From Syntrophorhabdaceae bacterium (GTDB lineage Bacteria; Desulfobacterota; Syntrophorhabdia; Syntrophorhabdales; Syntrophorhabdaceae): 39,348 nt of DNA. The DNA is taken from assembly GCA_035541755.1 (NCBI GenBank), contig DATKMQ010000016.1, positions 1-39,348 of the forward strand, read 5' to 3'. Positions 26,422 through 33,930 of the stretch are shown one piece after another; position 1 is the first letter of the stretch, and every line of letters begins with the position of its first letter. A model generated the notes under the pieces. That model saw only the letters and a program-made list of their open reading frames with translations. It made no database searches and was not told the DNA's origin. A program made the translations under genes and the position numbers.

Positions 26422-27281
26422 GGCCCAAAGGACTGAAAACAAGAATATTCCTTGACGGCGGAAACCCTTCGGAGACCATGCAAATCATCGACTTACTGGG
26501 GTTTGTTGACGGCCAGACCACGAACCCCACGCTCATATCGAGGAATCCGGAAGCCAGAAAGCGTCTTGAGACGGGCCACAAATTCAGTGCCGGAGAAATC
26601 CTGGACTTCTATAAGGATGTGGTTAAAACCATATCATCCATGATACCCGAGGGGTCTATTTCCGTGGAGGTCTACGCGGAACCCTTATCGAATGCCACCG
26701 ACATGGTGCATCAGGGCATGGAAATGTTCTCGTGGATACCCAACGCTCACATTAAATTCCCCACTTCTCATGAAGGACTTAAGGCGGCAAATACGGCGAT
26801 AGCCCAAGGCCTGAGGATCAATATGACACTCTGTTTTTCTCAGGCACAGGCTGCCGCCGTGTATGCTGCAACAAGGGGGGCACGCAAAGGGCAGGTTTTT
26901 GTTTCCCCCTTTATCGGGCGCCTTGATGACAGGGGCGAGGACGGCATGGATGTTATCGCGAATATTATGAAGATGTATGAGCAGGGCGACGGTCACGTCG
27001 AGGTGCTTACGGCCAGTGTACGAAACCTGGATCATTTTTTGTATGCGTTGAAGCTCGGCTCGGATATTATTACGGCGCCTTTTGAAATCCTTAAAGCGTG
27101 GGGCAAGGAGGGGCTTAAGCTTCCCGGGCCCAATTACCGGTATAATCGTAAAGAATTGAAGGCCATTCCCTATAAGGAGATCGATCTCTCCCTTAACTGG
27201 CAGGAGTATGATATCGTCCACGATCTTACACAGGCGGGCATGGAACGGTTCTCGGCGGACTGGAATGCGCTCATCGGATGA
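26418..27281 (+). CDS. tal: transaldolase-family protein
   Basis: The 287-residue protein has the transaldolase strand motifs DGQTTNPTLIS and INMTLCFSQAQA, the Schiff-base lysine in HIKFPTSHEG, and [10 protein letters not shown]. In this operon it would exchange three-carbon units between sedoheptulose 7-phosphate and glyceraldehyde 3-phosphate. The GTG start overlaps the tkt stop codon. It is intermediate in size between short FSA/TalC (about 215) and long TalB (about 315) proteins. An extra segment (KFSAGEILDFYKDVVKTI) lies between the first strands. Confidence 0.87.
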   Translation: MRPKGLKTRIFLDGGNPSETMQIIDLLGFVDGQTTNPTLISRNPEARKRLETGHKFSAGEILDFYKDVVKTISSMIPEGSISVEVYAEPLSNATDMVHQGMEMFSWIPNAHIKFPTSHEGLKAANTAIAQGLRINMTLCFSQAQAAAVYAATRGARKGQVFVSPFIGRLDDRGEDGMDVIANIMKMYEQGDGHVEVLTASVRNLDHFLYALKLGSDIITAPFEILKAWGKEGLKLPGPNYRYNRKELKAIPYKEIDLSLNWQEYDIVHDLTQAGMERFSADWNALIG

Positions 27282-27397
27282 GCCATAATGAGTACGGCTG
27301 CCATCATTTCTCGCTCGTGACGTAATAGACGGCAGTGCGTCCCGGCCTCTGGTTTTGAGAGGGTCCTTAAACAAGGGCAGGAAAGGAGCGATCTGGT

Positions 27398-27856
27398 ATG
27401 AAGGTTGCGATCGGTTCGGACCACGGCGGTTTCGGGCTTAAAGAGGCGCTCGTGGCTTTTGTGTTGTCCAGGGGCCATGAAGTGACCGATGTGGGGGCCT
27501 TTTTCATGGACCGGGATGATGATTATCCTGATTATACCCGTCTTGTTGCCGAGATGATCCTGAAGGCGGAGGCTGAGCGAGGCATCGTGGTGTGTGGAAG
27601 CGGTGTCGGCGCCTCCATAGCCGCGTCAAAATTTCCCGGCATCAGGGCGGCGGTATGCCACGATGCGTACTCGGCCCATCAGGGCGTGGAGCACGACGAT
27701 ATGAACGTGCTTTGCCTGGGACAAGCGATTATCGGAGAGGAGTCGGCCAAGGAGATTGTGTCAAATTTCCTGAAAGCGCACTTCATGGACGAAGTGCGCT
27801 ACGTGAGGAGGCTCCAAAAGGTGAGGGCCATAGAGCGAGAATTCATGAAGCCGTGA
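27398..27856 (+). CDS. rpiB: ribose-5-phosphate isomerase B
   Basis: RpiB interconverts ribose 5-phosphate and ribulose 5-phosphate. The 152-residue protein has the family motifs GSDHGGFGLKE (residues 5-15), VVCGSGVGASIAASK with the catalytic cysteine, and CHDAYSAHQGVEHDDMNVL. It follows the transaldolase gene by 116 bp and has an AAAGGAG ribosome binding site. Allose-6-phosphate or lactose-pathway isomerases (LacAB) share the fold, but the operon points to ribose. Confidence 0.93.
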   Translation: MKVAIGSDHGGFGLKEALVAFVLSRGHEVTDVGAFFMDRDDDYPDYTRLVAEMILKAEAERGIVVCGSGVGASIAASKFPGIRAAVCHDAYSAHQGVEHDDMNVLCLGQAIIGEESAKEIVSNFLKAHFMDEVRYVRRLQKVRAIEREFMKP

Positions 27857-27892
27857 GAGATTGGGGAAACACGTCACATCGAAGGGTGGGGT

Positions 27893-29446
27893 ATGGACGA
27901 GAGGGGATTTGAAAAGATTATTGAGGGGCGGTTCCTTCAGACCTGCGATATACCCGAAGAGACCCTGAACGTAGAGCCCTTCACCATGGTGATCTTTGGC
28001 GGTGCCGGCGATTTAAGCAAGAGAAAGCTCCTACCGTCACTCTACCACCTGTATTCGTCAAACGAACTGACGGATGAATTTTCCGTACTGGCCTTTGACA
28101 AACTGACACTTACGCGCGATGAATATCTTGCCATGACGAGGGAAGCGGTGAAGACCTTCGAGGAGTCATCATTTCATGAGGACGCCTGGAGGAGCTTTGC
28201 CGGTCACCTCCACTACATGTCGGGATTCTTTGAATACGATGAGAACTATCGCAAGCTGAATAGTGAGCTGGAACGACTGTCCAGGTCCGCAATCCGGGAC
28301 GTGAAGAATGTCATATACTACATGGCAGTACCCCCCCAGGTCGCGCCACCGCTCATAGAAAAGCTGAGATTGAATAACTTCTGTAAGGGCGCCTTCCAAA
28401 CCAGGATCGTCATGGAAAAGCCTTTCGGCCGGGATCGGAACTCCGCTCAGGCCTTGAACAAGATTCTCACCAATGCCTTCGATGAAAACCAGATTTACAG
28501 AATTGACCATTACCTTGCAAGAGACCCTGTACAGAACATCATCTTCTTCCGTTTCACCAATACACTTTTTGAAGAGGTTTGGGACCGCCGTCTCGTGGAC
28601 AACGTACAGATAACGGTAGCGGAAAGCATCGGCATCGAACATCGCGGGCAGTTCTATGAGCAAGCCGGTGTGGTGCGAGATATGCTGCAGAACCATATCA
28701 TGCAAATCTTGGGGCTTACGGCCATGGAACCTCCGGTAGGCTTTGATGCCGATTCTGTGCGGGATGAGAAGCTCAAAATCATGCGTTCGTTAAGACCCGT
28801 GGACTCAGATTATATCGACAGGTTCATGGTGCGGGGCCAGTATGGAGGCGGTCTTGTCGGGGGTCAACCTGCGGTTGGGTACAGGGCAGAGCCCAATGTG
28901 TCTTCTCACTCCACAGAGGCAACCTTCTTCGCGGGAAAATTCTACATTGACAATCTTCGATGGGCCGGTATACCTTTTTTTATCCGCACGGGCAAGAGAA
29001 TGCCAGCCCAGGTCACGGAGATATGTATAGAACTCAAGCGGCTGCCCCTGAGGTTGTTCGGACGGACCTGCGACATTTTGGAGCCGAATATTTTGAGGCT
29101 TACCATACAGCCGGACGAAAAGATTTCGCTTGGCTTTGGAGTAAAATATCCGTACTCGCACAATCAGATCTATTCTGTGAACATGGTTTTCAGCTATAAG
29201 GAGGCCTTCAAGATGCATCTCCACCATCCGTATAACCGGCTTCTCATCGACGTGATAAAGGGAGACCTCACCCTTTTTGTGAGAGAGGATGAGATAGAGG
29301 CCATGTGGACGGTTGTGGATCCCATTGTGAAGAGGTGGGAAGAGCGTGCGCCCGAGAATTTTCCAAATTACGAAGCGGGTACCTGGGGGCCGAGTGAAGC
29401 TCAAAATCTTGTTTCCAGGGAAGGAAGAACATGGAACACGGCGTGA
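27893..29446 (+). CDS. zwf: glucose-6-phosphate 1-dehydrogenase
   Basis: This is the entry enzyme of the oxidative pentose phosphate pathway. The 517-residue protein has the cofactor motif GGAGDLSKRKLLP (36-48), EKPFGRD (175-181) and the active-site segment RIDHYLARDPVQN (203-215). That segment differs from the common RIDHYLGKE by Gly to Ala, Lys to Arg and Glu to Asp. The catalytic His207 and Asp206 are kept. It lies 36 bp after rpiB and precedes pgl, as in many bacterial operons. Confidence 0.94.
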   Translation: MDERGFEKIIEGRFLQTCDIPEETLNVEPFTMVIFGGAGDLSKRKLLPSLYHLYSSNELTDEFSVLAFDKLTLTRDEYLAMTREAVKTFEESSFHEDAWRSFAGHLHYMSGFFEYDENYRKLNSELERLSRSAIRDVKNVIYYMAVPPQVAPPLIEKLRLNNFCKGAFQTRIVMEKPFGRDRNSAQALNKILTNAFDENQIYRIDHYLARDPVQNIIFFRFTNTLFEEVWDRRLVDNVQITVAESIGIEHRGQFYEQAGVVRDMLQNHIMQILGLTAMEPPVGFDADSVRDEKLKIMRSLRPVDSDYIDRFMVRGQYGGGLVGGQPAVGYRAEPNVSSHSTEATFFAGKFYIDNLRWAGIPFFIRTGKRMPAQVTEICIELKRLPLRLFGRTCDILEPNILRLTIQPDEKISLGFGVKYPYSHNQIYSVNMVFSYKEAFKMHLHHPYNRLLIDVIKGDLTLFVREDEIEAMWTVVDPIVKRWEERAPENFPNYEAGTWGPSEAQNLVSREGRTWNTA

Positions 29447-29533
29447 GGAAGAAGACCCGTGGGGTGAGCCTTAAAGGCGGAGAATGAATTGAGGACTGAT
29501 AGAGGGCGCAAAAACGAAAAGAAGGATGAGGCC

Positions 29534-30295
29534 ATGGATCAGGCGAGGAAAGTGATTGTCTTCGATACCGAAGCGGCGCTCGTCAGTTTTGTGATGAAGA
29601 TATGGCGCCGTACCGCGCTCACCGCCGTCGCACAAAGGGGATCGATGAGGGCTGCCATTTCGGGAGGAAAGACGCCGCTTGGCTTCTATCGGGCCATGGG
29701 AGAGCATGCAAGAGATCTTCCCTGGGACAGAACCACCCTTTTTTTGGTCGACGAACGGTTTGTCCCCCACACGGATGCTCAGAGTAATTTCGGCATGATA
29801 CGTAAGGTCCTCCTCGAAGCGCTGCCGCTCGCCAGAGAGAACGTCCATGCTGTGGAAACGCAAGGGCTCACGGGTGAGGAAGCAGCAGAGAGATATGAGC
29901 GAGAATTGATACGGGTATTTAGCCTGAAGCCGCACGAGCTCCCACGGTTCGATCTCATTATGCTCGGCATGGGTCAGGATGGGCATGTGGCGTCGCTATT
30001 TCCGGGAAGCGCCCTCCTCAGCGAGACGAGGCGTCTCGTAGGATATGCTGACCGGGAAAACGGTCTCACCGGCCGGGTCACTCTGACTATGCCGGTGTTG
30101 AACGGCGCCCGAAGCGTCATCTTTCTCATCGAGGGACTCGATAAGGCAGAGACACTCAAGAAGGTAATAGAGGAGCGGGACGCGTCCCTGCCTGCAACCC
30201 GTGTGAGGGCCGTTGACGGCGACGTTCTCTTTGCGGTGGATAAAGAGGCCGCTGACAAATTGACACCGAATGCTTACGTCAAAGGTGCGCCGTGA
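29534..30295 (+). CDS. pgl: 6-phosphogluconolactonase (DevB/SOL type)
   Basis: Pgl hydrolyses 6-phosphoglucono-lactone, linking zwf to gnd. The 253-residue protein has the family motifs ISGGKTPLGFYRAM, LVDERFVPHTDAQSNFGM and LGMGQDGHVASLFPG. I chose the ATG at 29534, preceded by AAGGATGAGG. An in-frame TTG at 29489 would add 15 charged residues without a ribosome binding site. The remnant of pgi follows immediately. Confidence 0.92.
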   Translation: MDQARKVIVFDTEAALVSFVMKIWRRTALTAVAQRGSMRAAISGGKTPLGFYRAMGEHARDLPWDRTTLFLVDERFVPHTDAQSNFGMIRKVLLEALPLARENVHAVETQGLTGEEAAERYERELIRVFSLKPHELPRFDLIMLGMGQDGHVASLFPGSALLSETRRLVGYADRENGLTGRVTLTMPVLNGARSVIFLIEGLDKAETLKKVIEERDASLPATRVRAVDGDVLFAVDKEAADKLTPNAYVKGAP

Positions 30296-30349
30296 AGATC
30301 GAGATAACAGTGAAGAATGGAAAAAGACCGCTTTCTCATACGGATGAAC

Positions 30350-30640
30350 TGATATTATTGGGGCCGGGACCTCGTGATCACTACCCCGGGGCTGCGGTTG
30401 GTGCAATTGATCGCGGAGAATATAGGCAAAGACTTCAACCGGCATCCTGCCGGTTGCCGGCAAAGAACCTCTCAGCCAACCTCCTTATTCTGGCGACGAC
30501 AGGCTCTTTGTCCATATTTTCCCGGGGGACAATCGGGCCGGCCCCTCTCTTATAGACCGCATACTTAACGGGCATATCGTTTACCGTTAAGGTAATTCAT
30601 ACGACGTGTTAGATGCACAATTGCAGGGCCGTTAAGATCT
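30350..30640 (+). pseudogene. pgi: decayed glucose-6-phosphate isomerase fragment
   Basis: No intact gene lies between pgl and the cytochrome gene. Translation gives GRDLVITTPGLRLVQLIAEN from 30362 in one frame. After a one-base shift at about 30440 it continues as GILPVAGKEPLSQPPYSGDD and RLFVHIFPGD to a TAA at 30588. The same frame then reads on as GNSYDVLDAQL to a stop at 30633. Joined, this resembles phosphoglucose isomerase around its C-terminal sugar-isomerase domain (GRDK, FGLWVEQLIAESTGK, GIVPV, DDRLFVYL). Only about 95 codons of an enzyme of roughly 450-550 remain. The identification is by motif memory, not alignment. Confidence 0.6.
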
Positions 30641-30681
30641 CGTTTAGGTGACGGTTCCGGAATGACTAAGGAGCGATGCGC

Positions 30682-31413
30682 ATGATTGATTCGTGGAGCA
30701 AGGCAATTTATGGTTTTATGAGCAGGATGGGCTTTCCTGATCCTATCCATCCCGCCCTCGTACACATACCAATGGGCCTCATAATAGGGGCTTTCATATT
30801 CGGTTGGATAGCGGTCGTGTTTAAGCGGGAGAGACTTGCTCTCTCGACCAGGGATTGTCTCATCCTGGCCCTCATCAGCTTTTTTCCCACGGTCTTTTTC
30901 GGTCTCATGGACTGGCGACACTTCTATGCCGGTCAGTGGCTTACACCCGTTATCATAAAGATGATCCTCGCCGGAGTCCTTCTCATTCTCCTCTGCATCG
31001 CGCTCGGTTTCTCCTTAACGGGCAAGGCACGCTCAACAGGCGCTCTTGTTACGTATACTTTATGCGTGGTCGTGGTTGTGCTTCTCGGGTGGTTTGGGGC
31101 CCGTCTCATCTATTCCAGTAAGCCGTTAAGTGGCGGGGTGAAGCCAACCGAGCTCGCCGGCGAGAAGACCTACAACGCCTATTGCGCCGGCTGCCACCCC
31201 CGGGGTGGAAACGTAGTGAAGCCCGACAAACCGTTGCGAAGCGCCCCTCAACTCACGAGTTTTGAAGCGTTTCTCACGCTTCTGCGTGGCCCTGTCGCAC
31301 CCATGCCTTCCTTTTCGGACAAGCAGATATCGGACGGTGAGGCAAGAAATCTCTACGATTATATTACGAATGTGCTCAAAGCCTCCGATGGGGGCGAGAC
31401 GCTTAAGCGATGA
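30682..31413 (+). CDS. DUF2231-like membrane protein with C-terminal cytochrome c domain
   Basis: The 243-residue protein starts with FPDPIHPALVHIPMGLIIGAFI and continues with four hydrophobic helices (about 22-45, 58-78, 88-112 and 122-145), the layout of DUF2231 membrane proteins with conserved histidines. A mono-heme cytochrome c domain follows, with the motif CAGCH (heme attachment, about residue 166-170) and a possible axial Met in APMPSFSD. Electron transfer at the periplasmic face is likely; the partner is unknown. The ATG at 30682 is eight bases from AAGGAG. The ATG at 30676 is too close to it. Confidence 0.85.
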   Translation: MIDSWSKAIYGFMSRMGFPDPIHPALVHIPMGLIIGAFIFGWIAVVFKRERLALSTRDCLILALISFFPTVFFGLMDWRHFYAGQWLTPVIIKMILAGVLLILLCIALGFSLTGKARSTGALVTYTLCVVVVVLLGWFGARLIYSSKPLSGGVKPTELAGEKTYNAYCAGCHPRGGNVVKPDKPLRSAPQLTSFEAFLTLLRGPVAPMPSFSDKQISDGEARNLYDYITNVLKASDGGETLKR

Positions 31414-31536
31414 TGGTTGTCGACTTGAGGCTCCGACTCAGGGCTTTCTTGGGTGCGCCTCACTCATGCGGAGGTCGATCCTAAAGGGCTCAAGCTCCCG
31501 AGAGAAACGTGAGTCCTCACCGTAAGGGTTACCCTC

Positions 31537-32181
31537 TTATTTCTGTATGCTCTGCCAGTCCTTCAGGAATCGCTCGATACCGATGTCGGTCAAGGGATGA
31601 TTCATGAGCTGTTTGAGCACGTTAAAAGGGATTGTGGCGATGTCGGCGCCGATGAGCGCGGCATCGAGCACGTGGACGGGATTGCGGATGCTTGCCACGA
31701 TGACTTCCGTCTCGTACCCGTAATTCATGAATATTCTGCAGGTGTCGTCGATTATGGCCATGCCCTTTTGTGAGATATCGTCGAGGCGGCCGATGAAGGG
31801 GCTCACGTAGGTGGCGCCTGCCTTGGCTGCGATAAGCGCCTGGACAGGCTGAAAGATGAGCGTCACATTTGTTTTGATCCCCTCAAGCGAAAGAGTCCGG
31901 ACGGCTTTTACGCCCTGTTCGGTCATAGGGATTTTGATAACGGCATTTCTTCCCAGAGAAGCGAGCTTTCGTGCCTCCTCACACATGCCTTCGGCGTCTT
32001 TGGCGATGACTTCAAGGCTTACCGGCCCGTCAACGGTCTTGAGTATTTCTTCGATGACGCGTTGAGGGTCCTTCTTTTCCTTAGAGAGGAGCGTAGGATT
32101 TGTGGTTACCCCGTCGACCAAGCCCATCTCCAGGCCCTTTCTTATTTCCTCGATATTCGCCGTGTCAATAAAGAATTTCAT
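31537..32181 (-). CDS. fructose-6-phosphate aldolase/transaldolase (FSA/TalC family)
   Basis: The 214-residue protein begins [13 protein letters not shown] and has the family motifs [13 protein letters not shown], the Schiff-base lysine in [22 protein letters not shown] and SPFIGRLDD. Short proteins of this type act as transaldolase or fructose-6-phosphate aldolase, and sequence alone does not decide. The ATG at 32181 follows GGAGGG; upstream in-frame codons to 32235 lack a ribosome binding site. It converges with the cytochrome gene and is divergent from trpB2. It is the second transaldolase-type gene within 5 kb. Confidence 0.9.
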   Translation of the reverse strand: MKFFIDTANIEEIRKGLEMGLVDGVTTNPTLLSKEKKDPQRVIEEILKTVDGPVSLEVIAKDAEGMCEEARKLASLGRNAVIKIPMTEQGVKAVRTLSLEGIKTNVTLIFQPVQALIAAKAGATYVSPFIGRLDDISQKGMAIIDDTCRIFMNYGYETEVIVASIRNPVHVLDAALIGADIATIPFNVLKQLMNHPLTDIGIERFLKDWQSIQK

Positions 32182-32218
32182 GTAGTCCCTCCGGGAAACA
32201 ATTTCGGTTTGAAAAAAA

Positions 32219-32236
32219 CGTGTGTAATTATACACG
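32219..32236 (-). promoter_or_regulatory. -10 box and overlapping palindrome upstream of the TalC-like gene
   Basis: TATAAT reads on the minus strand at 32227-32232, with no clear -35. It lies inside an 18-bp near-perfect inverted repeat, CGTGTGTAATTATACACG (one mismatched pair), a good position for a repressor operator. Confidence 0.4.
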
Positions 32237-32282
32237 ATCGAGCAAAAGAATAGAAAACTTATTTTTGTGCTGGCGATTCATC

Positions 32283-32312
32283 TTGACAGCCTTTGTTCTT
32301 GTGTGTTATGAA
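32283..32312 (+). promoter_or_regulatory. promoter for trpL-trpB2
   Basis: A perfect -35 TTGACA (32283-32288) is followed after 18 bp by TATGAA (32307-32312). The likely transcription start falls on or within a base or two of the trpL ATG at 32319. Confidence 0.55.
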
Positions 32313-32318
32313 CATACC

Positions 32319-32369
32319 ATGACGAGAAAGACCTACACAGCGCAATGGTGGTGGTGGCAGTTATCATAG
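32319..32369 (+). CDS. trpL: trp operon leader peptide with four consecutive Trp codons
   Basis: The ORF encodes 16 residues, MTRKTYTAQWWWWQLS, with four TGG codons in a row at 32346-32357, followed directly by mutually exclusive hairpins and trpB2. Such a run of Trp codons is the sensor of ribosome-mediated attenuation. No Shine-Dalgarno motif is visible, and the promoter position suggests a leaderless start, as described for trpL of Sinorhizobium meliloti. Confidence 0.9.
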   Translation: MTRKTYTAQWWWWQLS

Positions 32370-32425
32370 GTGTGAAACCGTAATAACTGGCCATGAACGG
32401 TTTCACACTGTTCATGGCCTTTTTT
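32358..32425 (+). promoter_or_regulatory. tryptophan attenuator: competing anti-terminator and terminator hairpins
   Basis: Three competing helices are visible. CAGTTAT (32358-32364) can pair with ATAACTG (32383-32389). The anti-terminator pairs GTGTGAAACCGT (32370-32381) with ACGGTTTCACAC (32397-32408), 12 perfect pairs. The terminator pairs GGCCATGAAC (32389-32398) with GTTCATGGCC (32410-32419), then TTTTTT. A ribosome stalled on the Trp codons would cover the first arm and leave the anti-terminator free. A ribosome reaching the TAG at 32367 would cover 32370-32381 and let the terminator form. Confidence 0.9.
32389..32425 (+). terminator. intrinsic terminator of the trp attenuator
   Basis: A ten-pair perfect stem (GGCCATGAAC/GTTCATGGCC) with an 11-nt loop, followed by six T. 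It ends about 58 bp before trpB2. Confidence 0.9.
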
Positions 32426-32429
32426 ATTT

Positions 32430-32457
32430 GAGGCCGTGGGCTTAAACTCATGGCCTC
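32430..32457 (+). promoter_or_regulatory. second hairpin between attenuator and trpB2
   Basis: GAGGCCGTG (32430-32438) pairs with CATGGCCTC (32449-32457) with one G-U pair, ten-base loop, ending 12 bases before the GGGAGG ribosome binding site. Its CATGGCC arm could also pair with GGCCATG of the terminator 5' arm. Confidence 0.45.
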
Positions 32458-32482
32458 AAATACTATTTAGGGAGGAATACAA

Positions 32483-33847
32483 ATGGAGAAAAAAATATTG
32501 TTGAGTGAAAAGGATATGCCAAGGGCATGGTACAATATCCAGGCAGATCTGCCGAGTCCGCTTCCGCCCCCTCTGAATCCGGCGACGGGTGAGCCTATCA
32601 CACCTGACATGCTCACACCCATCTTTCCCATGAACCTTATCGAACAGGAAGTGAGTTCGGAGCGCTGGATTGATATCCCTGAAGAAGTGCTCGAACGGCT
32701 CCTCATGTGGAGACCAACCCCTCTATGCAGGGCCACCGCCCTGGAGAAATTTCTCGGAACGCCCGCCCGGATTTATTACAAGAATGAAGGTACGAGCCCT
32801 CCGGGAAGCCATAAACCAAACACGGCCCTGGCCCAGGCATACTACAACAAAGTCGCGGGTATCAAACGGCTCACCACGGAGACAGGGGCGGGCCAGTGGG
32901 GGAGCGCTCTGGCTTTTGCGTGTAACCAGTTCGGCCTTGAGTTGAAAGTCTACATGGTGCGGGTGAGCTATAATCAGAAACCCTATCGCAGGGTCATGAT
33001 GGAGACCTGGGGCGGCAAGTGTATACCGAGCCCTAGCCCCGAGACAAACGCAGGGAGAAAGTTCCTCGAAGAGAACCCCGACCACCCGGGAAGTCTCGGC
33101 ATCGCGATCAGCGAAGCGATTGAAGACGCCGTTACGTCCAAGAATACAAAGTACTCCCTGGGCAGCGTGTTGAACCATGTCATGATGCACCAGACAGTCA
33201 TAGGCCTCGAGGCGGAAAAACAGCTCGCTGCTGTGGGAGATTACCCGAACATCGTGATCGGCTGTGCCGGCGGCGGGAGCAATTTTGCCGGCGTCTCCTT
33301 TCCATTTGTGCGCGACAAGATTCACGGAAGACAGATCAGGATCATCGCATCAGAGCCGACCTCATGCCCGTCGCTCACTCGCGGTGATTATGTCTACGAT
33401 TTCGGCGACACGGCGCAGACCACCCCTTTATTGCCCATGTACTCCATCGGTCACAATTTTGTACCGGCCCCGATCCACGCAGGGGGACTCAGGTATCACG
33501 GTATGGCGCCGCTCGTAAGCAAGTTGTATACCGACGGTCTTATCGAGGCCAGGGCATATAACCAACTGGAAACGTTCGCTGCGGGCCTCATCTTTGCACG
33601 AACGGAAGGCTTCATTCCCGCGCCCGAGACAAATCATGCCATTGCATGCGCCATTGACGAGGCCAAGCGGGCCAAAGAGGAAGGCAAACAAAAGACCATC
33701 TTGATGAACTTCAGCGGTCATGGAATTATCGACCTTCCGTCCTATGACGCCTTCATGTCGGGAAAACTCCAGGATTACGTGCTGCCGAACGATGAGATAC
33801 AGAGACTGCTGAAAGATCTTGAGAAGTTCCCGAGACCAGGAAAATAG
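32483..33847 (+). CDS. trpB2: tryptophan synthase beta chain, TrpB2 type
   Basis: The PLP enzyme condenses indole with serine to form tryptophan. The 454-residue protein is of the longer TrpB2 class, with an N-terminal extension before [18 protein letters not shown]. The PLP lysine is K111 in GSHKPNTA, and the phosphate loop is [11 protein letters not shown]. TrpB2 proteins usually lack a TrpA partner, and none is adjacent. The ATG follows GGGAGGAA. The trp leader and attenuator just upstream argue that the product really serves tryptophan supply rather than an unrelated PLP reaction. Confidence 0.92.
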   Translation: MEKKILLSEKDMPRAWYNIQADLPSPLPPPLNPATGEPITPDMLTPIFPMNLIEQEVSSERWIDIPEEVLERLLMWRPTPLCRATALEKFLGTPARIYYKNEGTSPPGSHKPNTALAQAYYNKVAGIKRLTTETGAGQWGSALAFACNQFGLELKVYMVRVSYNQKPYRRVMMETWGGKCIPSPSPETNAGRKFLEENPDHPGSLGIAISEAIEDAVTSKNTKYSLGSVLNHVMMHQTVIGLEAEKQLAAVGDYPNIVIGCAGGGSNFAGVSFPFVRDKIHGRQIRIIASEPTSCPSLTRGDYVYDFGDTAQTTPLLPMYSIGHNFVPAPIHAGGLRYHGMAPLVSKLYTDGLIEARAYNQLETFAAGLIFARTEGFIPAPETNHAIACAIDEAKRAKEEGKQKTILMNFSGHGIIDLPSYDAFMSGKLQDYVLPNDEIQRLLKDLEKFPRPGK

Positions 33848-33876
33848 GGGTGACAAATAGGGGGTGACCGGGATAA

Positions 33877-33911
33877 GATACGGGTGACGGGCACATGCCT
33901 GTCCCCGTATC
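33877..33911 (+). terminator. strong hairpin after trpB2 (terminator or REP-like element)
   Basis: GATACGGG (33877-33884) pairs with CCCGTATC (33904-33911), and inside it GACGGGC pairs with GCCTGTC, about 15 pairs with one bulged T. No T-run follows. The GGGGACAGGC core on the reverse strand resembles REP palindromes seen in some genomes, but only one clear copy is in the window. Confidence 0.45.
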
Positions 33912-33930
33912 ACGGTTTAGGGTAGTGAGC

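Noticed and set aside
30292-30555. 87-codon ORF overlapping the pgl stop codon
   Set aside because: Its sequence is not protein-like past residue 30, whereas the other two frames carry the Pgi-like motifs. I treat the region as a pgi remnant.
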